From the NCBI GenBank assembly GCA_964557205.1, contig CAZKZI010000058.1, positions 1 through 17,850 on the forward strand: DNA of 17,850 bases, in the 5' to 3' direction. The translations under genes were made by a program, and so were the position numbers. Of this stretch, positions 6,654 to 15,303 are shown piece by piece. The notes below the pieces were generated by a model. That model was given only the letters and a program-made list of their open reading frames with translations, made no database searches and was not told where the DNA came from. Numbering within the stretch: position 1 is the first letter of the stretch; every line of letters starts with the position of its first letter. This DNA comes from JAQVQN01 sp964557205. GTDB taxonomy: Bacteria > Verrucomicrobiota > Kiritimatiellia > RFP12 > UBA1067.

Positions 6654-8762
6654 ATGGAGAGGCGCATTTTCAAAGCTGGCACACGCGGCAGCCGTCTGGC
6701 GCTGATACAGACGGAAAACACGCTGAGACGCTTGACTGAACTTTTCCCGTGGCTCGGATTTGAGACCGTGACGGTCGCCACGCCGGGCGACCGCGATATC
6801 ACCACTGACTTGCGCGCCAGTCCGCCGGACTTTTTCACGCGCGATCTGGATGAAGCGTTACGCGCCGGCCACGTCGATCTGGCGGTCCACAGCGCCAAGG
6901 ACACGCCATCTCTCACGCCAGAGGGCCTCGACTGGTTCTGGCTGCCGTGGGGCGAGGATCCCCGCGATGCCTGGGTGCTGCCGCACGGCAAGGCTTTTGC
7001 GGATCTGCCCCAACACCCTGTCATAGGCGTCAGCAGCGAACGCCGGGAAGCCGGTTGCCGGGCGCGTTTACCCGCGGCCGAACTGCGCTCGATACGCGGT
7101 ACGATTCTCTCGCGCCTGGAGCAGTTGGATGCCGGCCAGTACGACGCGATCATCATGGCTGGCGCAGCTCTCGTCCGCCTGGGATTGGCCGACCGGATCA
7201 CCGAGTGGGTGCCGCTCTCCGAGCTGCCCGTGCCTGCCGGACAGGGACGCCTGGCCGTGACCTTCCGCCTGAACGACCCCGTCTGGACGCGTGTGCGCTC
7301 ATGCTTTGTCAAAGCTGTGCGTTTCGTCGGCGCAGGCGTGGGCTCCGCCGACTATTGCACCTGGGGCGGCATCAAGACCCTGCGCAACGCCGAAGTCTGC
7401 CTGTATGACGTGCTGATGGACGACCGCCTGCTGACCTTCCTGCCGAAAGACGCAAAACGGGTTTTTGTAGGCAAGCGCTGCGGTGAACACGCCCTGCGGC
7501 AGCCTGACATCACCACGCTGATCGCCGATTACACCCGCCAGGGCAAACGGGTGGTGCGCCTGAAAGGCGGCGACCCCGGCCTGTTCGGGCGGCTGGCTGA
7601 AGAGACCGACGAGCTGGACCGCCTGTCGCTGCCGTATCGTGTGCTGGCAGGTGTCAGCGCTTTGACCGTGGCCACGACCGCAACCGGCATGCTGCTGACC
7701 AAACGCGGAGGCTCGCGTGGCTTCACGGCTCTTACGCCGCGCGCCGAAGGCGGAGCTGTGGCCGGGATCTCCTGGCCGGTCCGACAAAAGTTGCCGCTGT
7801 TGCTCTTCATGTCCATCCACGTCGCAGGCGATATGGCCGCGGAGCTGCTGGAAGAGGGCTGGGCGCCCGACACTCCCGCCGCGATCGTCTTCAACGCCGG
7901 CGCGGACGACGAGACAATCTTCCGCACCACATTGTCGGCTCTGCGCGACAACACAGCAAAGCTACCGCAGACCGACGCCCCGGGACTGCTTGTGATCGGG
8001 CCGGCCGCCGCCGGATCCTTCCGCCGCGACACCGGCGCGCTGCGCGGTTGCCGCGTGCTGCTGACCTGCAGCGAGGCGTTGCTGGACAAAGCGGTGCTGG
8101 CCGTGACCGACTTGGGCGGCATACCACTGCCGCGTCCTTTAATCCGCCTGGTCCCGTGCGGCGATGCTCTTGACGCCCTGCGACAAATCGCCGAGTACAA
8201 CTGGCTGACCCTGACCTCGCCCTCGGCAGTAAACATCTTCATGGATATTATACGACGCGAGGGCGTAGACCTGCGCCGCCTGCCGCGGCTGATGGCCTGC
8301 GGGCCGGGTAGCGCCGCCGCTTTCAAAAACCACGGGCTAGCGCCGGAACTGACCCCGCCGATGGATTACAGCGCCGAAGGTCTGGCAGAGATCTTACGCG
8401 GACAAGATTTATCCGGTCAGCGCGTCTTGCGCTTGCGCTCGGAAAAAGCCGGTTCTTTGCTGGCCGACGTCATGCGTCAACAAGGCGCGGCAGTTGACGA
8501 CCTGCTTCTGTACCGTAACGAAACCATAAAATATGAGCGGTTCCCGGAGTACGACGCAGTCTTCTTCGCCAGCGCTTCAGCCGTGGAAGCTTTCATGGCG
8601 CAGCGGCCGGTCGAGGAACTTTACAACAAAATGGCCGTCACAATCGGTAAGCCCACCACAGTCGCACTTGGCGCTTTAGGCCGCTTGCCGGACACTGTGG
8701 CCGCCGCAGCGACCGTGGAAGAGGCCATCAACTCTCTTGCGCGGCTGGCGGCATTCCGGTAA
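6654..8762 (+). CDS. Fused porphobilinogen deaminase, uroporphyrinogen-III C-methyltransferase and uroporphyrinogen-III synthase (HemC-CobA-HemD)
   Basis: This is a 702-residue three-part enzyme. Residues 1-215 are HemC domains 1 and 2: TRGSRLALIQ (10-19), HSAKDTP with D83 at the catalytic Asp position, SSERR (127-131), IRGTILSRL (147-155), PAGQGRLAV. HemC domain 3, which carries the dipyrromethane-binding cysteine, is absent. Residues 222-455 are a SAM-dependent uroporphyrinogen methyltransferase: VGAGVGSADYCT (usual form GAGPGDPDLLT), FVGKRCGEHALRQPDI and VRLKGGDPGLFGR (301-313). Residues 459-702 are HemD: LTSPSAVNIFM (520-530), a LRGQDLSGQRVLRLRSEKAG segment, and FFASASAVEAF near 637. ATG 6654 is chosen because CGGAGG lies seven bases before it; TTG 6648 is less likely. 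The start is two bases after the previous stop, so the two fused genes form an operon. Expected products are uroporphyrinogen III and precorrin-2. Confidence 0.9.
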   Translation: MERRIFKAGTRGSRLALIQTENTLRRLTELFPWLGFETVTVATPGDRDITTDLRASPPDFFTRDLDEALRAGHVDLAVHSAKDTPSLTPEGLDWFWLPWGEDPRDAWVLPHGKAFADLPQHPVIGVSSERREAGCRARLPAAELRSIRGTILSRLEQLDAGQYDAIIMAGAALVRLGLADRITEWVPLSELPVPAGQGRLAVTFRLNDPVWTRVRSCFVKAVRFVGAGVGSADYCTWGGIKTLRNAEVCLYDVLMDDRLLTFLPKDAKRVFVGKRCGEHALRQPDITTLIADYTRQGKRVVRLKGGDPGLFGRLAEETDELDRLSLPYRVLAGVSALTVATTATGMLLTKRGGSRGFTALTPRAEGGAVAGISWPVRQKLPLLLFMSIHVAGDMAAELLEEGWAPDTPAAIVFNAGADDETIFRTTLSALRDNTAKLPQTDAPGLLVIGPAAAGSFRRDTGALRGCRVLLTCSEALLDKAVLAVTDLGGIPLPRPLIRLVPCGDALDALRQIAEYNWLTLTSPSAVNIFMDIIRREGVDLRRLPRLMACGPGSAAAFKNHGLAPELTPPMDYSAEGLAEILRGQDLSGQRVLRLRSEKAGSLLADVMRQQGAAVDDLLLYRNETIKYERFPEYDAVFFASASAVEAFMAQRPVEELYNKMAVTIGKPTTVALGALGRLPDTVAAAATVEEAINSLARLAAFR

Positions 8763-8797
8763 TATCAAAGGCTCTTGTAAAACTTTCACCGACCCGT

Positions 8798-8897
8798 NNN
8801 NNNNNNNNNNNNNNNNNNNNNNNNNNNNNNNNNNNNNNNNNNNNNNNNNNNNNNNNNNNNNNNNNNNNNNNNNNNNNNNNNNNNNNNNNNNNNNNNN
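8798..8897. other. Assembly gap (100 N)
   Basis: A second run of exactly 100 N, between the tetrapyrrole genes and the peptidase gene. The sequences at the two edges (GACCCGT and CTGAGTG) show no overlap. Further genes could be missing here, so an operon link across it cannot be claimed. Confidence 0.95.
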
Positions 8898-8946
8898 CTG
8901 AGTGCGCTTCAACTATTGTGAACCGCACCCTAAAGAGGGCTGAGCA

Positions 8947-9645
8947 ATGTTTTATTTTGATCCGCTTTACATCATGATGCTGCTTCCGGCCATCATTCTG
9001 GCCGGCATAGCCTCTCTGCTGGTTAAAACCACCTTCAAACGCTACTCGCGCGTGCGCGCATATTCCGGCATGACCGGCGCGCAGGCGGCGGAACGGATGA
9101 TGCGTTCGAACGGCGTGTTTGACGTCTCGGTCGAGGAAACCCGCGGCTTCCTTTCCGACCACTACGACCCCGCCCACAAGGTGCTGCGACTATCGCCGGA
9201 TGTCTACCGCTCCAACTCGCTGGCCGCTATCGGCGTAGCCTGCCACGAGGCGGGTCACGCGCTGCAGCACGCCAACCAGTACGCGCCGCTGACTCTACGC
9301 ACCATGCTGGTGCCGGTCACAGGCTTCAGCAGCAGCTTGGCTTTTTACGTATTTTTCGCGGGAATACTCTTCCGTATCCAGCCACTGCTCTATGCCGGGT
9401 GCATCATGTTCGCGGCGGCGTTCATTTTCGCGCTGGTGACCCTGCCGGTGGAGTGGGATGCCAGCGCGCGCGCTAAACAGCACATGGTCATGTCCGGCAT
9501 TGTATCGCCCAGCCAGGAGTCCGAGGCCGGACGTGTGCTCAACGCCGCGTTTCTGACCTATGTGGCGGCAGCGGTCAGCTCTTTGCTGACCTTGCTTTAC
9601 TATCTGATGCGGGCCGGCATCATCGGCGGCCGCAGCCGTGATTAA
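8947..9645 (+). CDS. Membrane zinc metallopeptidase of the YugP family
   Basis: A 232-residue protein with a hydrophobic N-terminus (about 8-26) and further membrane segments near 121-142, 146-166 and 200-220. The zinc site is H100-E-A-G-H104, within RLSPDVYRSNSLAAIGVACH, which closely fits the YugP-type neutral zinc peptidase family. A third metal ligand probably lies in LPVEWDAS (166-173), a conserved element. The natural substrates of this family are not known; a role in membrane protein turnover is inference. AGAGGG seven bases upstream supports the ATG at 8947. htpG follows 21 bases after the stop with its own AGGAG, so the two are probably co-transcribed. Confidence 0.9.
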   Translation: MFYFDPLYIMMLLPAIILAGIASLLVKTTFKRYSRVRAYSGMTGAQAAERMMRSNGVFDVSVEETRGFLSDHYDPAHKVLRLSPDVYRSNSLAAIGVACHEAGHALQHANQYAPLTLRTMLVPVTGFSSSLAFYVFFAGILFRIQPLLYAGCIMFAAAFIFALVTLPVEWDASARAKQHMVMSGIVSPSQESEAGRVLNAAFLTYVAAAVSSLLTLLYYLMRAGIIGGRSRD

Positions 9646-9666
9646 GAAAAAGGAGAGATAAAACGT

Positions 9667-11550
9667 ATGAGCAAGAAGACGCATGTGTTCAAAGCCGAAA
9701 TCCAGCAGGTGCTGGATCTGGTGATCCATTCGCTGTATTCAAAAAAAGAAATCTTTCTGCGCGAGCTGATCTCAAACGCATCCGACGCGATTGACCGCGC
9801 CTGTTACCTCGGACTGACCGACAAAGCGGTCGTGGCCGACGCGCCCGCGTGGAAGATCGACATCAGTGCCGACCAGGAAGACAAGACCCTCGTCATTTCC
9901 GACAACGGCATCGGCATGAGCGAGGAGGAACTCGACAAAAATCTTGGCATAATCGCCAGCTCCGGCACGAAAGCCTTTGCTCAGGCGCTCAAGGAAAACA
10001 AGAGCGTTGCCATACCGGAACTGATCGGGCAGTTCGGTGTGGGTTTCTATGCGGCTTTCATGGTGGCCGAGCATGTGACGGTAATAACCCTCAAACGCGG
10101 CGAGGGCCAGAAGGCGGTGAAGTGGCTTTCGGCCGGAGATGGCACATACACCCTGGAGGAGGCCGCGCGGGACAAACCAGGCACCACCATCGTGCTCAAA
10201 TTACGCGAGGGCATGGAAGAGTACCTGAACGAATGGCGCATACGCGAGCTGGTCAAAAAGTACTCCAACTTCATCGCCTACCCGATCCGCTTCGGCGATA
10301 AAGGCGAAGCCCCGAAAGAGGATGCCGAGCCGCTGAATACCATGAAGGCCTTGTGGAAACGGGCCAAAAGCGAAGTCACGGTTGAAGAGACTAACGAGTT
10401 CTACACCCACTTGACGCACGACCACAACGCTCCGCTCAAAACCATCCACATGTCGGTCGAGGGCGCGATCGAATTTAAAGCTCTGCTCTTCCTGCCCCAA
10501 AATGCCGGGTTCGACCTGCTGATGCCGAATAAGAAACACGGCCTGAGCCTTTATGTGCGAAACGTCTTCATCGGTGCCGACCTTGACATGCTGCTGCCGG
10601 AATATCTGCGTTTCGTCAAAGGTGTCGTGGAGTCGAGCGACCTGCCTTTGAATGTTTCGCGCGAATCCTTGCAGGACGATGCCGTTATCCGTAAGATCAA
10701 GAGCAACATCACCGGCAAGATTCTAGCCACGCTGGCCGAGATGATGAAAGACGCGGCCGAAGACTACAAGACTTTCTACGCCGCCTTTGGCCGCATCCTG
10801 AAAGAAGGCATCCATTTCGACTGGGAGAATACCGACAAAATCAAGCCGCTGCTGATGTTCCACTCCGCCCAACAAGCCGACAACGCCATGGTCTCGCTCA
10901 AACAATATGTCGAAGCCATGCCGGAGATGCAGAAGGATATCTACTACCTGCTGGCAGAAGATCTGGAGGCCGCGCGCCATTCGCCGCATATCGAGTCCGT
11001 GACGGCCCACAGCTATGATGTGCTCTTCTTCACCGACGCGATCGACCAGTGGATCGTGGATAACCTGCGCGAATACGAAGGTAGGAAGCTGGTGGCGGTG
11101 GACAAAGGCAATCTGGAATTGGGCAGTGACGAGGAAAAGGCCGAGACCAAGAAAAAGCTTGAGGCGGCAGCCGGTGACTACAAAGACCTCGTGGCCTTGA
11201 TGAACGAGCGCCTGAAGGACGAGGTGCAGGAGGTGCGCCTGTCGCCGCGCCTGACGGGGTCCGCCTGCTGTCTGGTGGCGGGCGAGCACGCCTTGAACGC
11301 GAGCATGGAGCGGCTGATGCGCGCCATGAATCAGGATGTGCCGAAACAACTCCGCACTCTGGAACTAAATCCCGACCACGCCCTTATCAAGCGCATGCAG
11401 AGCATGTGCGAAGCGGATAAGCAAGATGCGCGGCTGGCCGATTACGTGGAACTGCTGTATGGGCAGGCGCTAGTCGCGGAAGGCTCCGCGCCTAAGAACC
11501 CGCAACGCTTCACCCAACTGATGGCCGGGCTGATGGCCAGCGCGCAATAG
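9667..11550 (+). CDS. htpG: Molecular chaperone HtpG (Hsp90 family)
   Basis: A 627-residue cytoplasmic Hsp90, the normal bacterial length (about 620-640). The N-terminal GHKL ATPase domain shows E33 and N37 in LRELISNASDAIDRA, D79 in SDNGIGMSEEEL, and the lid glycine motif GQFGVGFYAAF (121-131). The middle domain has LYVRNVFIGADLDMLLPEYLR and the arginine-bearing LNVSRESLQDD, which contacts ATP. The C-terminal dimerisation domain has LTGSACCLVAGEHALNASMERLM and ends LELNPDHALIKRM plus a short helix region. HtpG remodels proteins in an ATP-driven clamp cycle and assists folding under stress. AGGAG eleven bases upstream supports the start. No heat-shock operator (CIRCE) or sigma-32 promoter was seen just upstream. 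Confidence 0.98.
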   Translation: MSKKTHVFKAEIQQVLDLVIHSLYSKKEIFLRELISNASDAIDRACYLGLTDKAVVADAPAWKIDISADQEDKTLVISDNGIGMSEEELDKNLGIIASSGTKAFAQALKENKSVAIPELIGQFGVGFYAAFMVAEHVTVITLKRGEGQKAVKWLSAGDGTYTLEEAARDKPGTTIVLKLREGMEEYLNEWRIRELVKKYSNFIAYPIRFGDKGEAPKEDAEPLNTMKALWKRAKSEVTVEETNEFYTHLTHDHNAPLKTIHMSVEGAIEFKALLFLPQNAGFDLLMPNKKHGLSLYVRNVFIGADLDMLLPEYLRFVKGVVESSDLPLNVSRESLQDDAVIRKIKSNITGKILATLAEMMKDAAEDYKTFYAAFGRILKEGIHFDWENTDKIKPLLMFHSAQQADNAMVSLKQYVEAMPEMQKDIYYLLAEDLEAARHSPHIESVTAHSYDVLFFTDAIDQWIVDNLREYEGRKLVAVDKGNLELGSDEEKAETKKKLEAAAGDYKDLVALMNERLKDEVQEVRLSPRLTGSACCLVAGEHALNASMERLMRAMNQDVPKQLRTLELNPDHALIKRMQSMCEADKQDARLADYVELLYGQALVAEGSAPKNPQRFTQLMAGLMASAQ

Positions 11551-11566
11551 CGTGAGGAAAGATGGA

Positions 11567-13123
11567 ATGCTGGAACACATCATGCGGCTCCTGAACAACC
11601 CGTACGGCCCAGATCTGTTGCGGGCCGTGAAGGTGTGCTTCATGGTGTTTCTTGGCATAGTCACTCTGGCAATCCTGCTCGCCCCCTCTTCCAAACCGGG
11701 GCGCACCGGCTTCGGTCTGTTGCGGATGGTTTTCACATTCCTCTTTATGGCGGTGTTGACCTATCAGGCGACTTGGCAATTGGCCGGATTCACCAAGCCT
11801 GATTTTGTAAAGTTCATGCGCCGCTACAACCGGCGCCCCAATGCGGCTGACCTGCAAGTGCTGCGCGGCCCTTTGCTGGACTGCCGCGGCATGGTATTGA
11901 CCGCTCCGGTCCGGGGTGACGTGTGGGGGCGACGCTATCCGTTGGGCGAAGCCGCGGCCCACCCGTTGGGCTATTACCATCCGCGTTACGGCATCACCGG
12001 CGTCGAACGGGTGTGCGATCCGATACTGAGCGGGTACACGGCGCAAGGCGATGAGCTGAGTCCCGGGCGCGCCCTGTTCGCGCAGCGCGCGGAGGAGGGA
12101 TCGGAAGTGACACTCACGCTTGACATGCGCCTGCAGCTCAAAGCCTACGAACTCTTGGACGGGCGTAAAGGCGCGGTGATAGTAATGCGTCCGCATGACG
12201 GCGCTTTGCTGGCAATGGTCAGCTCGCCGGGCTTCAATCCGCAGAATCCTGAAACCGCTCTGCAGGACGAGGTCAACATTCCGGCCTTCAACCGTGCGGC
12301 GCAAGGACGCTACGCGCCGGGCTCGGTCTTCAAGATACTGGTGGCGGCCGTGGCCTTGGAAAAAGGGCTTTCGCCGGTCTTCTCTTGCCCGGCGCAAGGC
12401 TATATCGCCGGACCCAACACCCCTGCCATCCGCGACAGCGAATATTACGCTCATATTCGTCAGGGCGCTACTTGGCAGGGCTGGGGACGGCTGGACATGA
12501 AAGAGGCTATGGTCCACTCTTCGAACGTCTATTTCGCGCAACTCGGGGTCGCCTGCGGCGTGAAGGATTTCCGAGCCATGATGGAACGGGCGGGCATCAA
12601 TGCGTCGTTGACCTACCTGAAAAACGAGCACGGCGAGTTGCAGAGCTCCCGCGGCAACTTCCCTGACATCCGCAAGGCTCCGGCACTAGCGCAATTGGCG
12701 ATCGGACAAGGCGCGATTCTGGTCACCCCGCTACACGTGGCCTGCTTCACATCGGCGGTTGCGGCTGAAGGACGCATGATGCGGCCGCGATTGCTTCAGG
12801 ACAAAAAGGCTGAAGAGGCTTCGCGTCTGTTTTCCGCGCAAACCGCCGAGCGTCTCAAGGTCATGTTGCGCGAAACCGTGGCGAAAGGCACGGGCAGAGG
12901 CGCCAACCTGCCCGGTCTGAAAGTTTGTGGCAAGACCGGCACCGCGCAGGTTACAGGCGGCGAGGATCATGCCTGGTTCACTTGTTTCGCCCCGCAGAAG
13001 CAGCCGCGTATCGTAGTTACCGTTTTGGTGGAACAGGGGGGTTTCGGCGCGAAAGCCGCATTGCCAATTGCACGCGCCCTTCTGAAAGAGGCCGACCGCC
13101 TCGGTTATGTAAGACAACGTTAA
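11567..13123 (+). CDS. Penicillin-binding protein 2-type peptidoglycan D,D-transpeptidase
   Basis: A 518-residue class B PBP that cross-links peptidoglycan on the outer face of the inner membrane. Two hydrophobic segments lie near residues 22-39 and 50-68; class B PBPs usually have one. The transpeptidase motifs are complete: SVFK with the nucleophilic serine at about 253, SSN at about 318-320, and KTGTAQ at about 456. The N-terminal dimerisation region is short, and with the second membrane segment this recalls the PbpA group paired with RodA in Actinobacteria. ATG 11567 is preferred over GTG 11552 because GAGGA lies eight bases before it. htpG ends 16 bases upstream, and a SEDS gene starts three bases after the stop. 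Confidence 0.93.
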   Translation: MLEHIMRLLNNPYGPDLLRAVKVCFMVFLGIVTLAILLAPSSKPGRTGFGLLRMVFTFLFMAVLTYQATWQLAGFTKPDFVKFMRRYNRRPNAADLQVLRGPLLDCRGMVLTAPVRGDVWGRRYPLGEAAAHPLGYYHPRYGITGVERVCDPILSGYTAQGDELSPGRALFAQRAEEGSEVTLTLDMRLQLKAYELLDGRKGAVIVMRPHDGALLAMVSSPGFNPQNPETALQDEVNIPAFNRAAQGRYAPGSVFKILVAAVALEKGLSPVFSCPAQGYIAGPNTPAIRDSEYYAHIRQGATWQGWGRLDMKEAMVHSSNVYFAQLGVACGVKDFRAMMERAGINASLTYLKNEHGELQSSRGNFPDIRKAPALAQLAIGQGAILVTPLHVACFTSAVAAEGRMMRPRLLQDKKAEEASRLFSAQTAERLKVMLRETVAKGTGRGANLPGLKVCGKTGTAQVTGGEDHAWFTCFAPQKQPRIVVTVLVEQGGFGAKAALPIARALLKEADRLGYVRQR

Positions 13124-13126
13124 GAC

Positions 13127-14404
13127 ATGCGTAAAAAGAAAACAGCGTTATCGCCGCTCAGCTCGGTCACAGGACTCTTCCTGCTCTCCGCGCTGGCGGT
13201 GCTGTGCGCCTGCGTCTCGATCCTGGGGATCAAACTCAGTAACGCGCCGGTGTTGCCTTGGCAACAGTTGATACCCATCGGCGTGTATTTCGTCGGTATG
13301 CCTCTGATCTTGCTCTGGCTGAAGATGATCGGCTGGAAAGGTGACGCGGGCTTGTTGGGCGCGGTATTCCTGCTCTGCGGCATGGGACTGGTAATCCAGT
13401 TCCGCATGGGCAGCTTCGCGCAGGGGTTGGAGCAGCCTTTAGCCTTGCTGCCCTTCCCGCTGGGCTTGGCCGCCTTTTTGCTCGGAGTCACCGCCACAGG
13501 CAAAGGCCGCGGCCGCTGGCTGGCCGGCACGGGGTGGATGGCCTACCTCGCGGCTGCGGGGGTCTTAGCCGCAATGCTGCTGCTGGGCCGACGTTTCCGC
13601 GGCGGGATTTACATGCCCGGACACATGAACCCCTCCGAGATCATCAAACCCCTACTGGTGATTTTTCTCGCCGCTTATCTCAGTCGGCGGCAGAAGGACT
13701 TTTCCGAGACCCAGATCGGCATACCCGTGCCCGCGCTCGATTCGCTTTTGGCCTTGATATTCCTGTGGGGAGTGCCGATGCTGTTCATTGTCCTGCTTAA
13801 AGACCTGGGCATGATGATGCTCTTGAACGCGACGCTGATCATCATGCTGTTCGCGATCTCGCAAGGCACCGGCTATCTGGCCTTGGGACTCACCGCCGTG
13901 ACCGCGGCCGGTTTCGGTATGCGCATGCTTTCGTCCAATGTGCGTAATCGCTTCGATGTCTGGCTCAACCCCTTCGCCGACCCGACCGGCAAGGGCTGGC
14001 AGACCCTGCAGGCACTTTGCGCCATGTATTCCGGCGGTGCCTGGGGCACGGGTCTCGGTGCGGGCGTGCCGCAGACGGTGCCGATCGTGACCTCCGATTT
14101 CATTTACGCGGCACTGGCCGAAGAACTCGGGCTGGTAGGCTGCGCGCTGCTGCTGATGGTTTACGCCATCCTTTTCTCGCGCGGTTTCCGTGCCGCAGGC
14201 GCCACGCGCACACCGTTCGAGCGCTTGCTGTGCGTGGGCCTGACCGGCTCGCTGGCTGTACAGACCCTTATCAATGTGGCAGGCGTGACCAAAGCGCTGC
14301 CCATGACCGGCATCACATTGCCGTTCATCAGCCACGGCGGCAGCAGCCTGATCACCTCCATGCTGATAGCCGGTCTGCTGGCCGGCCTGTCAGACCGCAA
14401 ATAG
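13127..14404 (+). CDS. SEDS-family peptidoglycan glycosyltransferase (RodA/FtsW type)
   Basis: A 425-residue integral membrane protein with about ten hydrophobic segments. SEDS landmarks are MNPSEIIKPLLVIFLAAYL (usual form QPSElxK), LLKDLGMMMLL, RFDVWLNPFADPTGKGWQ, a GGAWGTGLGAG loop, TSDFIYAALAEELG with the essential-type aspartate at about D324, and FISHGGSSLI near the end. These enzymes polymerise lipid II into glycan chains and work as a pair with a class B PBP. The gene directly upstream encodes such a PBP three bases away, so the two are a cognate pair. Whether the pair serves elongation (RodA) or division (FtsW) is not decided by the sequence; the neighbour PBP slightly favours elongation. 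Confidence 0.93.
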   Translation: MRKKKTALSPLSSVTGLFLLSALAVLCACVSILGIKLSNAPVLPWQQLIPIGVYFVGMPLILLWLKMIGWKGDAGLLGAVFLLCGMGLVIQFRMGSFAQGLEQPLALLPFPLGLAAFLLGVTATGKGRGRWLAGTGWMAYLAAAGVLAAMLLLGRRFRGGIYMPGHMNPSEIIKPLLVIFLAAYLSRRQKDFSETQIGIPVPALDSLLALIFLWGVPMLFIVLLKDLGMMMLLNATLIIMLFAISQGTGYLALGLTAVTAAGFGMRMLSSNVRNRFDVWLNPFADPTGKGWQTLQALCAMYSGGAWGTGLGAGVPQTVPIVTSDFIYAALAEELGLVGCALLLMVYAILFSRGFRAAGATRTPFERLLCVGLTGSLAVQTLINVAGVTKALPMTGITLPFISHGGSSLITSMLIAGLLAGLSDRK

Positions 14405-14427
14405 ACGGCCGCTGCCGAAGGCCGCTT

Positions 14428-15303
14428 TCAAGATCGCGCCCTTTGGGTGAGGCCGTCGAAGGCGTCAATACGGCGATCACGGAAGAACGGCCACATGCGG
14501 CGGACCTTCTCAATGCGGCGCAGGTCGATATCCAGCACCCGCGCCTCTTCCGCGTCAGCCGCGAACTGCGCCAGCATCTCGCCTTGCGGACCTGCCGCAA
14601 AGCTGCTGCCCCAGAACTGTATGCCGCCGGTGGCATCGGAAGGATCGAGTTCGTACCCGGTGCGGTTGACGCTGACCACCGGCAGACCGTTGGCGATGGC
14701 ATGGGCTCTTTGCGAAATCAGCCACGCCTCGCGCTGACGCTCTTTTTCGTCGGCGCTGTCGGTGCTCTCCCAGCCGATGGCCGTGGGATAAATCAAGATC
14801 TCCGCGCCAGCCAGCGCCATCAGGCGCGCAGCCTCGGGATACCACTGGTCCCAGCAGACCAGCACGCCGAGACTGCCGACTGAAGTCTGGATGGGATTGA
14901 AACCGAGATCGCCGGGAGCAAAGTAGAATTTTTCATAATAGGCCGGATCATCGGGGATGTGCATCTTGCGGTACTTGCCTACGATGCTGCCGTCCTTCTC
15001 CAGCACCACGGCGGTGTTGTGGTAGAGTCCCGCCATGCGCCGCTCGAAAAGCGAGAGCGCCAGCACCACGCCCAGCTCCCGCGCCAATGCTCCGTATTCC
15101 TCGGTGCTGGGTCCGGGGACCGGTTCCGCCAGATCGAACATTTCCGGGTCTTCGGTCTGGCAAAAGTACAAGCTGTTGTGCAGTTCCGGCAGCACGATCA
15201 GCTCGGCCCCCTGTCGCGCGCAGCCGCGAACCATCTCTTTGAGACTGTCGATATTTGCGCGCGTGTCCGAATCGCAGCTCTTCTGTATGATTCCGATTTT
15301 CAT
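14428..15303 (-). CDS. aguB: N-carbamoylputrescine amidase (nitrilase superfamily)
   Basis: A 291-residue carbon-nitrogen hydrolase with the complete catalytic triad: E40 in LPELHNSLYF, K113 in KYRKMHIPDDP, and C150 in VCWDQWYPEAAR. KMHIPDDPAYYEKFYFAPGD and CWDQWYPEAAR are distinctive of AguB, which hydrolyses N-carbamoylputrescine to putrescine, CO2 and ammonia, the last step of putrescine synthesis from agmatine. The partner agmatine deiminase (aguA) is not in this window. The ATG at 15303 is preceded by GGGGTGG. It overlaps the TGA of the methyltransferase remnant by ATGA, so aguB now sits directly behind foreign DNA and may have lost or gained a promoter. It converges with the SEDS gene, 23 bases apart. 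Confidence 0.93.
   Translation of the reverse strand: MKIGIIQKSCDSDTRANIDSLKEMVRGCARQGAELIVLPELHNSLYFCQTEDPEMFDLAEPVPGPSTEEYGALARELGVVLALSLFERRMAGLYHNTAVVLEKDGSIVGKYRKMHIPDDPAYYEKFYFAPGDLGFNPIQTSVGSLGVLVCWDQWYPEAARLMALAGAEILIYPTAIGWESTDSADEKERQREAWLISQRAHAIANGLPVVSVNRTGYELDPSDATGGIQFWGSSFAAGPQGEMLAQFAADAEEARVLDIDLRRIEKVRRMWPFFRDRRIDAFDGLTQRARS

Noticed and set aside
14405..14427. Possible terminator between the SEDS gene and aguB (CGGCC ... GGCCG).
   Set aside because: The stem is only five base pairs with a nine-base loop and no T-run; likely chance in GC-rich DNA.
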